A program made the position numbers and the translations under genes. 64,000 nt of DNA from Methanolobus sp. (lineage in GTDB: Archaea; Halobacteriota; Methanosarcinia; Methanosarcinales; Methanosarcinaceae): contig NZ_JADQBY010000013.1 in NCBI RefSeq assembly GCF_016278385.1, forward strand, positions 1 to 64,000, given 5' to 3'. The first letter of the stretch is position 1; every line of letters starts with the position of its first letter. Positions 36,855-45,287 of the stretch are shown here, piece by piece. Under the pieces are notes generated by a model. The model was not told the DNA's origin and did not search any database. It worked only from the letters and a program-made list of their open reading frames with translations.

Positions 36855-37562
36855 ATTAGCGCAATTGCTTTGTTAAGTAGCGGCCTTGACTCTGTTACTG
36901 CGGTCACCATGGTCCTGCAGCAAATGGAAATCAAAATGGCTCTTATATTCAACTATGGCCAGCGTTCGGTGAAGCGTGAGATACAGAATGCAGTAAAGGT
37001 CTGTGAAAATCTTGGAATAGAATATAATGTCCTTGATATAACATGGATGAAAGGAATAACCAATACATCCCTTGTAAATACAGATGCAGAAGTCCCTTCT
37101 CTTAGCATGGATGAGATATCTGATGATGCAGATCCTTCTATTACCATAGAGTCTGCAAAAGCTGTATGGGTGCCGAACAGGAACGGTATTCTCATAAACA
37201 TTGCAGCAGCATTTGCTGAAAGCATGAGTTGCGACTATGTGATTGTCGGTTTTAATAAAGAGGAAGCAGTAACCTTCCCGGACAATTCTGGAGAGTTTAT
37301 CGCTGCCATTGATGATTCACTTTCCTATTCAACACAAAATGGTGTAAAAGTGTATGCACCACTTATTGGTATGGATAAAAAAGAGATAGTTGTCAAAGCC
37401 ATGGAACTTAAAGCCCCTCTGGAATATAGCTGGAGTTGTTATCATGGTGCGGATGTGCCATGCGGTGAGTGTGAGAGCTGTACTAGAAGAAGAAGGGCAT
37501 TTGAGGCAGCAGGCGTTAAAGATCCTCTTCTTGAAAGGCTTGGAAATAACAGGACTAATTGA
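36855..37562 (+). CDS. queC: 7-cyano-7-deazaguanine (preQ0) synthase QueC, probable ATT start
   Basis: QueC converts 7-carboxy-7-deazaguanine to preQ0 with ATP and ammonia, on the route to archaeosine in tRNA. The protein (about 235 residues) has the PP-loop [11 protein letters not shown] (Ser in place of the first Gly of SGGXDS), [13 protein letters not shown], and the zinc cysteine cluster [20 protein letters not shown]. No ATG, GTG or TTG sits at the expected start. GGAGG at 36843-36847 is 7 bases before an ATT at 36855, which would give (M)SAIALLSSG, matching the family. The first conventional start, TTG at 36870, is 22 bases from that site and cuts into the PP-loop strand. The gene heads a queC-DUF366-queE-queD operon. 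Confidence 0.93.
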   Translation: MSAIALLSSGLDSVTAVTMVLQQMEIKMALIFNYGQRSVKREIQNAVKVCENLGIEYNVLDITWMKGITNTSLVNTDAEVPSLSMDEISDDADPSITIESAKAVWVPNRNGILINIAAAFAESMSCDYVIVGFNKEEAVTFPDNSGEFIAAIDDSLSYSTQNGVKVYAPLIGMDKKEIVVKAMELKAPLEYSWSCYHGADVPCGECESCTRRRRAFEAAGVKDPLLERLGNNRTN

Positions 37563-37574
37563 TTGGTGCAAATA

Positions 37575-38132
37575 ATGGAATGTATAGTCCTTGATAAAAA
37601 AACAGATTATGACGGTAGCCAGATATCATCACTCTGGGCCTATAATTTTGCAGACATACAGTCAGACTCTATAATTGCCTTCAGGGGTGGTTGTGATGTT
37701 AAGATCGAACACATGATTGACCTTGAGGACAAAAAACATGGAGACATGATTTTCTCTACTGATATGATACACTTCATAGTAGAACACTTTGATTCAACAG
37801 ACCTGAAACTTGTTTATGCAAGACAGCGTTTGTTCACTGCGATTGTAAAAGAGATACTTTCTGAATACCGTGCTGATATCATAAGAAATGGTGATGACCT
37901 TTTTGTGGACGATAAAAAGCTCACTGTATCCATAGCCAGCACATCGGCAGTTTCACAGAAGATCCATTTCGGGATCAATGTGGAACATGACTATTATGGC
38001 AGCCTTGAAGATCTTGGACTTGGCAGTGATGATGTGCAGGATTTGATGGAAAAGATTGCCAATCTTTACTATAATGACTTCCTCGATATTGAGAAAGACC
38101 TTCGCAAATCCAGGCCATTGGATGTGGTATGA
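37575..38132 (+). CDS. DUF366 family protein
   Basis: The 185-residue protein starts MECIVLDKKTDYDGSQISSLW and continues with a DSIIAFRGGCDVKIEHMIDLED block, quoted in part, typical of DUF366, a family found in archaea and some bacteria next to queuosine/archaeosine genes. A central FSTDMIHFIVEHFD motif and SIASTSAVSQKIHFGINV are also conserved. The biochemical role is unknown to me. The start at 37575 fits the family; a TTG at 37563 is less likely. It lies 12 bases after queC and its stop overlaps the queE start, so translation is coupled and a role in preQ0 or tRNA modification is plausible by context. Confidence 0.8.
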   Translation: MECIVLDKKTDYDGSQISSLWAYNFADIQSDSIIAFRGGCDVKIEHMIDLEDKKHGDMIFSTDMIHFIVEHFDSTDLKLVYARQRLFTAIVKEILSEYRADIIRNGDDLFVDDKKLTVSIASTSAVSQKIHFGINVEHDYYGSLEDLGLGSDDVQDLMEKIANLYYNDFLDIEKDLRKSRPLDVV

Positions 38133-38848
38133 TGCAGGCATCAATCAGTGAGGTATTTTGTTCTGTGCAGGGAGAAGGTCCTTATGTGGGATACAGGCAG
38201 GCTTTTGTCCGTTTTACCGGATGCAACCTGAATTGTAATTATTGTGACACTCCTGTGGAAGTGACAAACGTTTGCAGGTATGAGGCGGTTCCGGGATCAA
38301 ATGTATTTCTGGATATTGAAAACCCTCTTCTTCCTGCCAGGGTAGGCGAGATGGTAAATTCCTATCCGAGATTACATTCGGTGTCGCTTACAGGTGGTGA
38401 ACCTCTTCTATGTGCGGAATTCATATCTTCGCTGATTACGGATGCTCCATTGTATCTTGAATCAAACATGACATTGCCTCGTATGGCTAAAAAAATAAAG
38501 GATAAAATTTCCTATGTTTCCGGTGATGTGAAGCTTCTTCCTCATTCATTACTTGAGGACCCGGAGTTGCATCTTGACAGGACAATTGAGTGCTTCAGAA
38601 TCCTGAAGGCTACAAAGGCCAGGGATTGTTTCTGTAAGATCGTTGTGACTAAGGATACGCCAGTTGATGAGATTGAAGGTGTTGTTGGTGCTATATCGGG
38701 CTATATATCCAGCCTTATACTGCAGCCTGTTACACAGAAGGATATGCAACCGGAACCTGGCTGTCTGCTGAAACTGCAGAAGTCATTCCTTAATGATGTT
38801 AATACGAGAATAATACCACAAACCCACAAAATGTGGGGGTGCTTATGA
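38129..38848 (+). CDS. queE: 7-carboxy-7-deazaguanine synthase (radical SAM)
   Basis: The 239-residue protein is QueE, converting 6-carboxytetrahydropterin to 7-carboxy-7-deazaguanine by a radical SAM ring contraction. The N-terminal SEVFCSVQGEGPYVG motif and the cluster-binding FTGCNLNCNYCDTP (CX3CX2C) are diagnostic, as is SLTGGEPLL for SAM binding. The ATG at 38129 overlaps the DUF366 TGA (ATGATG); the second ATG at 38132 is an alternative. The C-terminal half is a little longer than many bacterial QueE proteins. Its stop overlaps queD. Confidence 0.93.
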   Translation: MMQASISEVFCSVQGEGPYVGYRQAFVRFTGCNLNCNYCDTPVEVTNVCRYEAVPGSNVFLDIENPLLPARVGEMVNSYPRLHSVSLTGGEPLLCAEFISSLITDAPLYLESNMTLPRMAKKIKDKISYVSGDVKLLPHSLLEDPELHLDRTIECFRILKATKARDCFCKIVVTKDTPVDEIEGVVGAISGYISSLILQPVTQKDMQPEPGCLLKLQKSFLNDVNTRIIPQTHKMWGCL

Positions 38849-39192
38849 TGAAAATGAAACTTGGAATAATTGATTATATTGACAGTGCCCACTATCTTCC
38901 GGGGCATGAAACATGTGGAATCGTTCACGGCCACACTTATAAAACTGAAGTTGTGATCGAAGGCGAGAAAAAAGAATCTGGCATGGTTATGGACTTCTAT
39001 GAGATCAAGAAAGTAATAAAAGAAGTTCTCAAAGAATATGATCATGTGCTTTTGAACAACATACTGGAGTTTCCGAGTGTTGAGAATCTGTGTGAGCATG
39101 TTCATGCAAAGCTGTCTTCACGGCTTGATTTCCCGATGTCTGTAAAGATGTGGGAAGGCGAAGGCAAGTGGTGTGAAATAAGTACCCTTTAA
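38845..39192 (+). CDS. queD: 6-carboxytetrahydropterin synthase (QueD/PTPS family)
   Basis: The 115-residue protein is in the 6-pyruvoyl-tetrahydropterin synthase fold. Zinc ligands are the His in DSAHYL and the two in VHGHTY, and the catalytic Cys is in HETCGIVHGH. A VMDFYEIKKVIK segment and a final WEGEGKWCEI complete the pattern. QueD makes 6-carboxytetrahydropterin from dihydroneopterin triphosphate, the substrate of QueE. The start is one of two tandem ATGs (38845 or 38848) with GGGGGTG a few bases before; the longer GTG start at 38833 is not needed. It ends the archaeosine operon. Confidence 0.9.
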   Translation: MMKMKLGIIDYIDSAHYLPGHETCGIVHGHTYKTEVVIEGEKKESGMVMDFYEIKKVIKEVLKEYDHVLLNNILEFPSVENLCEHVHAKLSSRLDFPMSVKMWEGEGKWCEISTL

Positions 39193-39279
39193 GTCAATCT
39201 ATACAAAAGTATATCTAGTAGTTTCCCTTAAATTGAGCCGTGTTTATTGGAGCTGCTCAGAACCATAGGAGCTATAAAT

Positions 39280-40221
39280 ATGGAAACGGAAAATGAAAAA
39301 GACATTTGCGAAATAGAAATTTCCAGGGATGAAGATGTCAAGAGAATGATTTCACAGCATCCTTGTTATTCCAAAGAAGCCCAGCATAAGTTCGGCAGAA
39401 TCCACCTTGCAGTAGCTCCGAAATGCAATATTCAGTGCAATTATTGTGATCGTAAGTTTGACTGCGTAAATGAGAGCAGACCCGGTGTTACCAGTGAAGT
39501 ACTGAGCCCACAGGCTGCCCTTGAAAGAACAAAGCAGGTACTAAAGGATTATCCTTTCATTAAGGTAGTTGGTGTCGCAGGTCCCGGTGACCCTCTGGCC
39601 AACGATGCAACCTTTGAGACACTGGAACTCATCAAGAAAGAGTTCCCTGATGTGACTCTCTGTCTGAGTACCAACGGACTCGCACTGCCTGAGAGACTTC
39701 CTGATCTTTTGAGGGTAGGAGTCACTACATTGACAGTGACCATGAATGCAATTGATCCTGAGATCGAAGCTCAGTTGATAGGTCATATTTCCTATAAGGG
39801 GAAGATCTACAGAGGACTTGAAGCTGCCGAGATAATGGTGAAGAACCAGCTTGAGGGTATCAGGCTTGCCGTGGAAGCAGGTCTTGTGGTAAAGGTCAAT
39901 ACGGTGCTTGTTCCAGGCATCAACGATAAGCATATCATTGAGGTTGCCAAGAAGATCAATGAGCTTGGTGTCTTTATCATGAATGTGATGCCCCTTATTT
40001 GTCAGGCAAAGTTCGCTGACATGGAACCGCCAACGCCCGAAGAGTGCAAGGCTATTCAGAATGAATGTGAACCTTATGTACAGCAGATGAGACACTGCCG
40101 TCAGTGTCGTGCTGACGCAATCGGTCTGATTGGACAGGATCTTTCACAGATGAGTGAAGAGCGTAGAAATATTATTAAGCTTGATATGAAAAAGAAGATG
40201 GGTTCAGATGAAAAGGCTTAA
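39280..40221 (+). CDS. nifB: NifB-like radical SAM protein
   Basis: The 313-residue protein matches stand-alone archaeal NifB. Key elements are HPCYSKEAQHKFGRIHLA, the cluster motif CNIQCNYCDRKFDCVNE with extra cysteines typical of NifB, SRPGVTSEVLSP, and the later VAGPGDPLA, plus a C-terminal HCRQCRADAIG motif carrying two more cysteines. NifB fuses two [4Fe-4S] clusters and inserts carbon and sulfur to make the precursor NifB-co for nitrogenase. No nitrogenase gene lies in the window. The start at 39280 has GGAG eight bases before it; a TTG at 39247 is unsupported. It follows queD by 87 bases. Confidence 0.88.
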   Translation: METENEKDICEIEISRDEDVKRMISQHPCYSKEAQHKFGRIHLAVAPKCNIQCNYCDRKFDCVNESRPGVTSEVLSPQAALERTKQVLKDYPFIKVVGVAGPGDPLANDATFETLELIKKEFPDVTLCLSTNGLALPERLPDLLRVGVTTLTVTMNAIDPEIEAQLIGHISYKGKIYRGLEAAEIMVKNQLEGIRLAVEAGLVVKVNTVLVPGINDKHIIEVAKKINELGVFIMNVMPLICQAKFADMEPPTPEECKAIQNECEPYVQQMRHCRQCRADAIGLIGQDLSQMSEERRNIIKLDMKKKMGSDEKA

Positions 40222-40296
40222 GCCTTTTCACTGGAACATTATTTAGTAACTTACATAATTTACTATTAATTCTATTATCGTTATGCAGGTGTTTTT

Positions 40297-41268
40297 TTGA
40301 ATATTGAAGAGCTTGCGGCAAATTTAAGGAACTTTGAAGGGGTCACCCGGAAAAAGCCAATCGCAGATATTGTGAGTATATTCGAAACAGTTCGTTCGGA
40401 GTACGGTGAGGTCATTGATGATTTCGGAGATGATGCTGCAGTTATTGACATTGGTACTGATGATGTGATACTCTTTGCAGCTGATGCTATCTGGGGAAAG
40501 ATAGTCAATAAGAGTCCCTGGTGGACAGGTTACACTTCAGTTGTTGTCAATGTGAATGATATATCGGCGATGGGTGGTCGTCCTCTTGCCATGGTCAATG
40601 TCATGGCTTCCAGTGACCTGAAATCAACTGAAGAGATTATGAGAGGTATCCGGGATGGAATTAAGAAATTCGGTGTTCCTATGGTAGGTGGGCACATGCA
40701 TCCTGACACTCCTTATAATTCACTTGCAGTATCAATTATAGGTATTGCTAAGAAAGACTGTGTGATTCGCAGCGACAGTGCAAAGCCCGGGGATGTTGTG
40801 ATAGTTGCCTATGACATGGATGGCAGGGTAGGGCAGAATTCTCCTTACAGCTGGGATACAACTTCATTCAAGGAAGCTGCTGTTGTTCGAGAGCGTTTTA
40901 TGGTCATGCAGGAGATAGGTGAAAAGAAACTGGTAACTGCCGGCAAGGATATCAGTAATCCAGGTACAATCGGCACTCTTGGTATGCTCTGTGAAGTGAG
41001 CAGGATGGGTGCTTCTGTGGACCTTCGAAAAATACCACGACCTGATGATGTTGACTTTGAGCAGTGGTTGAAGATATATCCTGCAACTGGTTATGTTGTT
41101 ACTGCAAAAGCAGAGAATGCTTCTCAATGTGTTGAGGTATTTGAGAATGCTGGCCTTAAGGCTGCTGTTGTTGGTGAGATCAATGCTAGCCAAGTCATTG
41201 ATATTTATGAAGACAGTGGCAAAGCAATTGTATTCGATCTCAGAAATGATACAATAACTGGAATTTGA
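40297..41268 (+). CDS. Methanogenesis marker 2 protein (AIR synthase-related)
   Basis: The 323-residue protein belongs to the PurM/ThiL/HypE/SelD ATP-binding superfamily. The N-terminal region shows DFGDDAAVIDIG, the TSVVVNVNDISAMGGRPLAM motif quoted in part, and VGGHMHPDTPYN. The family is listed as methanogenesis marker 2, present in nearly all methanogens and absent elsewhere; the reaction is unknown, probably phosphorylation or dehydration of a methanogen cofactor or protein. The start is TTG at 40297, preceded by AGGTG five bases upstream. This gene is one of the better taxonomic anchors in the window. Confidence 0.88.
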   Translation: MNIEELAANLRNFEGVTRKKPIADIVSIFETVRSEYGEVIDDFGDDAAVIDIGTDDVILFAADAIWGKIVNKSPWWTGYTSVVVNVNDISAMGGRPLAMVNVMASSDLKSTEEIMRGIRDGIKKFGVPMVGGHMHPDTPYNSLAVSIIGIAKKDCVIRSDSAKPGDVVIVAYDMDGRVGQNSPYSWDTTSFKEAAVVRERFMVMQEIGEKKLVTAGKDISNPGTIGTLGMLCEVSRMGASVDLRKIPRPDDVDFEQWLKIYPATGYVVTAKAENASQCVEVFENAGLKAAVVGEINASQVIDIYEDSGKAIVFDLRNDTITGI

Positions 41269-41309
41269 AAGGACCGGCCACAGAGCCTGTGCGCTTTCAT
41301 TTCTATTTT

Positions 41310-41618
41310 TCAATCGCTGTTGATCCAAGCCTGTAGTTCTTCATGCAGGTACTTTTCAGCAGCCTGTACTTCTTCCAGGATTCCCCTGAGAACGATTAAT
41401 TCCCTTTCGTCGGCCTCTACTATTTTGACATTCAATTTCCTTCCAAGAGGTTCAAGATCGAATTCCTCTACGAGATCGTAGATAATGTATGAAGGAGTCC
41501 CAGGTGGTATTATAAGATCATATAGGTCTTCAAGATTCTGCTCTTCAGGTCTTGCTTCTTTTTTGTTCTTTGATTTTTGAAGATCTTCAAGTTGTAGTTT
41601 CTTTGCCAATGTAATCAC
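41310..41618 (-). CDS. Conserved small protein of unknown function
   Basis: The 102-residue protein is acidic and leucine-rich without membrane segments. It has a charged N-terminal third (KNKKEARPEEQNLED), then a compact domain with LIIPPGTPSYIIYDLVEEFDLEP, given here in two parts of one strand-helix unit (LIIPPGTPSYII and YDLVEEFDLEP), VKIVEADERELIVLRGI and an amphipathic C-terminal helix. I do not recognise the family. It is convergent with marker 2 and divergent from the radical SAM gene at 41760, and it has no visible operon partner. The start codon at 41618 is weakly supported by a GGTGATTA stretch just upstream. Confidence 0.6.
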   Translation of the reverse strand: MITLAKKLQLEDLQKSKNKKEARPEEQNLEDLYDLIIPPGTPSYIIYDLVEEFDLEPLGRKLNVKIVEADERELIVLRGILEEVQAAEKYLHEELQAWINSD

Positions 41619-41759
41619 CGTCTATTCTGGTTTGATAGTGGAATACACATAAAAAGTAATCGCTGTGGTTTGCAGGGTTTAACTATTAATAGTGTTAGTT
41701 ATAAAAATGGACATAGTTGAAATGTGGTAAAAACCACATGTGACATCCGGAGGGAATGA

Positions 41760-42458
41760 ATGAGATTAATCGATTTATCAGAGGCAAAGGGGCAGATAAG
41801 GGTTGAGTTTGGTGGATGTAACATGAAATGTCCTTATTGTGTCCATATACACCAGTCTGTGAAAGAGTGGACTGTTGATGAGATTGTGGAATATGCCAGC
41901 AAGTCTACAACAGAGAATGTTTATCTTGGAGGTGCTGAGCCTACTCTTCAAAAAGATCTTCTGCCTCTAATAGAGGAATTACAGAGAATAGGCAAGAGTA
42001 TAATACTAAAATCAAATGGTATGAAGCCTGATGTGCTTGAAAGTGTCCTTCCGTTGGTGCATGGTTTTGTACTTGAGGTCAAGACGGCAAATGATGATAT
42101 CAAGGGCATCATGGAGCTTACGGGGATGTCAGAGCAGCGCAGCATAAAGTATGTGAATCTCCTAAAAGAGTCCCTGGTCATTGCTAAGAAAAAGTGGCTG
42201 AGGGTCTGGATAAGGGTCATACCTGAATATGTGAATGAGGATACTCTGCTACGTATAATGCCTGATTTAAAGGGTGCTTCTGAGGTAATGTTGTACCAGT
42301 TCATGAGCAATCCTGAGTTTGACGATCCTTTCATGGGCCATGATAACCCGACGCCTTCATGGACAGAGATGAAAAAGCTTGGGGAAATCGTGGCAAAAGT
42401 GATTCCAACAGTGAGAATTGTTGGAGAGAGAGGCCAGATATTGTTGCAGGAACAATGA
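41760..42458 (+). CDS. Radical SAM protein of unknown substrate
   Basis: The 232-residue protein starts MRLIDLSEAKGQIRVEFGG and carries the cluster motif CNMKCPYCVH (CX3CX2C), a VYLGGAEPTL SAM-binding motif and SIILKSNGMKP. It resembles short radical SAM activases such as the PflA/QueE-like group. A GGAGG site is five bases upstream of the start at 41760. No glycyl-radical partner or peptide substrate is beside it; the following gene is a DUF5611 protein. The substrate is unknown. Confidence 0.8.
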   Translation: MRLIDLSEAKGQIRVEFGGCNMKCPYCVHIHQSVKEWTVDEIVEYASKSTTENVYLGGAEPTLQKDLLPLIEELQRIGKSIILKSNGMKPDVLESVLPLVHGFVLEVKTANDDIKGIMELTGMSEQRSIKYVNLLKESLVIAKKKWLRVWIRVIPEYVNEDTLLRIMPDLKGASEVMLYQFMSNPEFDDPFMGHDNPTPSWTEMKKLGEIVAKVIPTVRIVGERGQILLQEQ

Positions 42459-42609
42459 TGTTGGTGATATTGCAATGTGTCTGAAGGTATTTGAGATTCT
42501 TTTGTTCTCAAATACATCTGCATGATAACCAATAGGATTAAAAACAGTGTGATGTATGATACATAACAGAATTTTATTCAATTCAAGCCTATTATAGGGG
42601 ATACTATTA

Positions 42610-42921
42610 ATGCAGAAATATAAATTAAAGCGTGGTTATACACCTGATATGGATAGGATCTATGAATGCATGACTGAGATCTTTCCAAGTGAGGTCAAGA
42701 AGGAAGATGACAAATTCGTTACTTCTTATGGTGTTCTTTCCAGCCTGACGGTTTGGATAGAAGACAAGAGGATGGCTGTTGATACGGTGTCTGATACTAC
42801 TTTAACGGATGATGAACTTATACTTGACTCTAATAAACGTTTCAGAGATTTCCTTTTACAGTCTACAGGCTACACCGCAAAGGAACGTTTGAAGCAGGCA
42901 AAGAAGGATGTTTCCAAGTAA
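42610..42921 (+). CDS. DUF5611-like conserved methanogen protein
   Basis: The 103-residue soluble protein begins MQKYKLKRGYTPDMDRIYEC and has a YGVLSSLTVWIEDKRMAVDT strand pair and a C-terminal helix RDFLLQSTGYTAKERLKQA. The family is common in Methanosarcinales with no assigned function (DUF5611 from memory). The start has a weak ribosome binding site (ggggatac). It precedes the DUF98 lyase gene by about 40 bases in the same direction, so the two may be linked. Confidence 0.6.
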   Translation: MQKYKLKRGYTPDMDRIYECMTEIFPSEVKKEDDKFVTSYGVLSSLTVWIEDKRMAVDTVSDTTLTDDELILDSNKRFRDFLLQSTGYTAKERLKQAKKDVSK

Positions 42922-42960
42922 ATTTCCTTTATTCTTTTACTAATGCCAGGGATTACTAGC

Positions 42961-43467
42961 ATGGGATTTCTCGAAAAACTGAAGAGCTTTGATATTCCCA
43001 CATGCCTGAGGGTGTGCGCAGGAACTGACGGTTCGGTTACTTTCCTGCTTGAGATCATGACTAAATATCCTACTGCCGTTGTTACGGAGTGCCAGCATAT
43101 CATTCCTGCAGATGAACACATGGCAGATATCTTCGGGGTGGATGTGGGCGCAGACATAAATGAGCGCGTGGTCACTCTCACAGCAGGTGATGTCCCGTAT
43201 GTATATGCAAAATCCCTGTCAGCTATTGAGAAGATACCTGAAGGTGTCCGTTGTGACATGATGAAAGCTGATATCCCCATAGGCAGGATACTGCGTGACC
43301 ATGATATTGAGACTCGCAGGGACTTCGAGGGCATTGATATACTCGAGAATGAGTCACTTTTCGGAGTTAAAAAAGTTCTTTCACGTTCTTATCGCATAGT
43401 CCATCACAACGGTGTCCTTATGTGGATCAATGAGAAATTCCCGGTTGATGACCGCTGGTGCTTATAA
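42961..43467 (+). CDS. DUF98 chorismate pyruvate-lyase family protein
   Basis: The 168-residue protein belongs to DUF98, a UbiC/UTRA-like fold. Conserved parts include LRVCAGTDGSVTFLLEI, RVVTLTAGDVPYVYA and IGRILRDHDIETRRDF. In Methanocaldococcus the homologous enzyme converts chorismate to 4-hydroxybenzoate, the aromatic precursor of methanopterin, and that is the likely reaction here. The start at 42961 has GGGAT eight bases before it; the ATG at 42943 has none. It ends 75 bases before the tRNA-Thr gene. Confidence 0.75.
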   Translation: MGFLEKLKSFDIPTCLRVCAGTDGSVTFLLEIMTKYPTAVVTECQHIIPADEHMADIFGVDVGADINERVVTLTAGDVPYVYAKSLSAIEKIPEGVRCDMMKADIPIGRILRDHDIETRRDFEGIDILENESLFGVKKVLSRSYRIVHHNGVLMWINEKFPVDDRWCL

Positions 43468-43542
43468 ATCAATGTTCTTCCAACCGAAAACTTATTAATC
43501 GAGTCTGTGTATTAAGGGAAAGCACCCCAATACATCTTGTGT

Positions 43543-43614
43543 GCCTCGGTGGCTTAGGGGTATAGCGCGTCCTTGGTAAGGACGAGGTCGTGGGTTCAAA
43601 TCCCACCCGAGGCT
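43543..43614 (+). tRNA. tRNA-Thr (anticodon GGT)
   Basis: A complete cloverleaf is visible. The acceptor stem GCCTCGG pairs with CCGAGGC, the anticodon stem CGTCC pairs with GGACG around loop TTGGTAA, which gives anticodon GGT at 43575-43577. The T arm reads GTGGG TTCAAAT CCCAC, and the discriminator is T, as usual for archaeal tRNA-Thr. CCA is not encoded. It reads ACC and ACU codons. No intron is present. Confidence 0.97.
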
Positions 43615-43756
43615 CTTAATTCTAATTCTTAAGCCGACAGGTTTAGATATAGCATTCTACTGTTTTATTTGTAATCAAGTCTAAATCTCAAAAAGGAATT
43701 TATGGATATTTGAGTCCTCTTTATTTTTAAGCAAAGTTCTGTTTTAAAAAATTGAC

Positions 43757-43856
43757 CGGTTGAATTACTGCGTAAATCAACCTTTTAGTAAACGGTTGAT
43801 GTGTCAATACGGCTGTTCGCCGCATTCACACAAGACGAAGGGATTACCTGAAAGGT
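43757..43856 (+). ncRNA. Candidate structured RNA downstream of tRNA-Thr
   Basis: Three adjacent hairpins lie in 100 bases without a convincing gene: ATCAACC/GGTTGAT (43776-43782 with 43794-43800), GTGT/ACAC enclosing CGGC/GCCG (43801-43831), and ACCT/AGGT (43846-43856). The TCAACC strand could also pair with an upstream GGTTGA at 43758-43763, so two alternative folds are possible. It may be a tRNA processing/terminator region, a small RNA, or remnant of a mobile element. The rest of 43615-43883 shows nothing further. Confidence 0.3.
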
Positions 43857-43883
43857 AGGTATTTATAATTATTCTGTGACAGT

Positions 43884-44678
43884 TTATTCCTCTACAGTTT
43901 CCAACATATTCTGTTCTCTTTCATCCCATACGCCGTCGATGATCGCGAATACAACATTACTGTTGTATAATGTCATCTCTATTGTGTGGTTGGTTACTAC
44001 TTGGGTGACCATCTGGTCTGTCCTGTTACCGTAACCTCCGTGGCTGCTGGTGAACGTGTAAGTGAGGGTATGTTGTGAAGGATATTCGGTGTCGGAATGG
44101 TAGTCTTCAAAGGCTAAGTTTGAACCATCGAAATTGTATGTAGGTGCATTCATGATCCACTCCTTGGCAATCACTTTTGCTTCGTCCTCAGATATTGACA
44201 TGGCATAGCTCCTCAGATCAGTCAATGCATCATTTATTTCCTGCAGATTGGCAGGCATGTAATCATTGAAGTATGGATCTATCTTTACAGTCTTAGTCAT
44301 TCCGTCCTGAGTCACTGTGATTTCTGCAATTCCGGTGTCAACTACAAGTGGCTGTCCTTTCTGTGGTTCATAGAGTTCTTGCATCCCGGTAAAACCATTA
44401 TTTCTTAGAAGATCAAGCAAGTTGTTGCGAGTTTCCTCGTCAATTGGTTTGATGTATCTGGCTGTCAGTTCATTATCATAGTTGTAGTAGCTCAGATTAA
44501 CCGTTGTAGAGTTAACAACAAGTTCCCCCATCGCCATCTCAGCTGGGGAGAATGCTCCGTATGTCAAAAGGGTGATGATAGCGTCATCGGATATCTCTGG
44601 TGTATTATTTTGTTCTTCTGTACATCCCGCACTGAGAATAACAAGTGCCAGAAGGAATACTATTATAATTCGTTTCAT
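43884..44678 (-). CDS. Predicted lipoprotein of unknown function
   Basis: The 264-residue protein has a classic lipobox: an N-terminal hydrophobic stretch ending LVILSAGC, with the lipid-bearing Cys at about residue 18, followed by the acidic EEQNNTPEISDD linker. The mature part has two similar-looking halves rich in beta strands (TGIAEITVTQDGMTKTVK; LTYTFTSSHGGYG) and a helix EDEAKVIAKEWIMNA. It should sit on the outer face of the cell membrane. I do not recognise a family. The start at 44678 has GGAG six bases before it; two upstream ATGs are weaker. It is the first of several predicted lipoproteins in this accessory block. Confidence 0.7.
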   Translation of the reverse strand: MKRIIIVFLLALVILSAGCTEEQNNTPEISDDAIITLLTYGAFSPAEMAMGELVVNSTTVNLSYYNYDNELTARYIKPIDEETRNNLLDLLRNNGFTGMQELYEPQKGQPLVVDTGIAEITVTQDGMTKTVKIDPYFNDYMPANLQEINDALTDLRSYAMSISEDEAKVIAKEWIMNAPTYNFDGSNLAFEDYHSDTEYPSQHTLTYTFTSSHGGYGNRTDQMVTQVVTNHTIEMTLYNSNVVFAIIDGVWDEREQNMLETVEE

Positions 44679-44941
44679 AAAATTCTCCATAATTGTTAAT
44701 CTGTTCAAGTTTATGATTGTTGCTGGCCTGTCAGCTATTGTGTGGTAATGTAAGTTAACTTATTAAATAATTGTCTAAACTTCAAATTGAGTTGTAGTTA
44801 TGGTTTTGGGGAAAAATGGTTGGGGAGGCGTTATTGGTCTAAAATGGATTCTAAGTGATTGTAATTGAGTATTGATATGAAAAATCGTATTGCAAATTGA
44901 CTCTAGCACACACGCTTTCATCGTGTACCTATAAGGGAACC

Positions 44942-45046
44942 TTCCAGAAAAGCCATGGGCACCGCGAAGCGGCGCGAGTGCTGGGTAGATTGGGTTTTAA
45001 AATATAATCTTCATAATCTAGAAACGCTATCGGTTGTTTTCTGGAA
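44942..45046 (+). ncRNA. Candidate GC-rich structured RNA
   Basis: TTCCAGAAAA at 44942-44951 is perfectly complementary to TTTTCTGGAA at 45037-45046. Inside lies an unusually GC-rich stretch, GCACCGCGAAGCGGCGCGAG, in which CGC/GCG and GCAC/GTGC can pair. In an AT-rich genome such an island is a common mark of structured RNA. A 60-codon frame at 44955-45137 overlaps it but has no ribosome binding site and no recognisable similarity. The rest of 44679-45287 holds nothing supported. Confidence 0.3.
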
Positions 45047-45287
45047 AGAAAAATATCACGATTTTTACAGTCCCGAGAATCCAGCAGCTCCACCGGAAAC
45101 AATACAGGGTTACTTGCTTAATAAAACAACAAAATAATTTCCGATTAGTCAAACTAATATGAAAATTTCTTCCGCAAATGAGCAGTATGTCAGAAAATCA
45201 GATTTAGTATCTAAATAAAAAAGGGTTTTTAAAAATGCTGTTGGAAGCATTTCCTTTACTTGGCAGTTTAGGCAATATTATTAGAGT

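Noticed and set aside
39280-40221. Nitrogen-fixation island
   Set aside because: Only nifB is present; no nifHDK, regulators or other assembly genes are nearby.
44955-45137. 60-codon plus-strand frame MGTAKRREC...
   Set aside because: No ribosome binding site and no recognised similarity; it overlaps a candidate structured RNA that better explains its GC-rich start.
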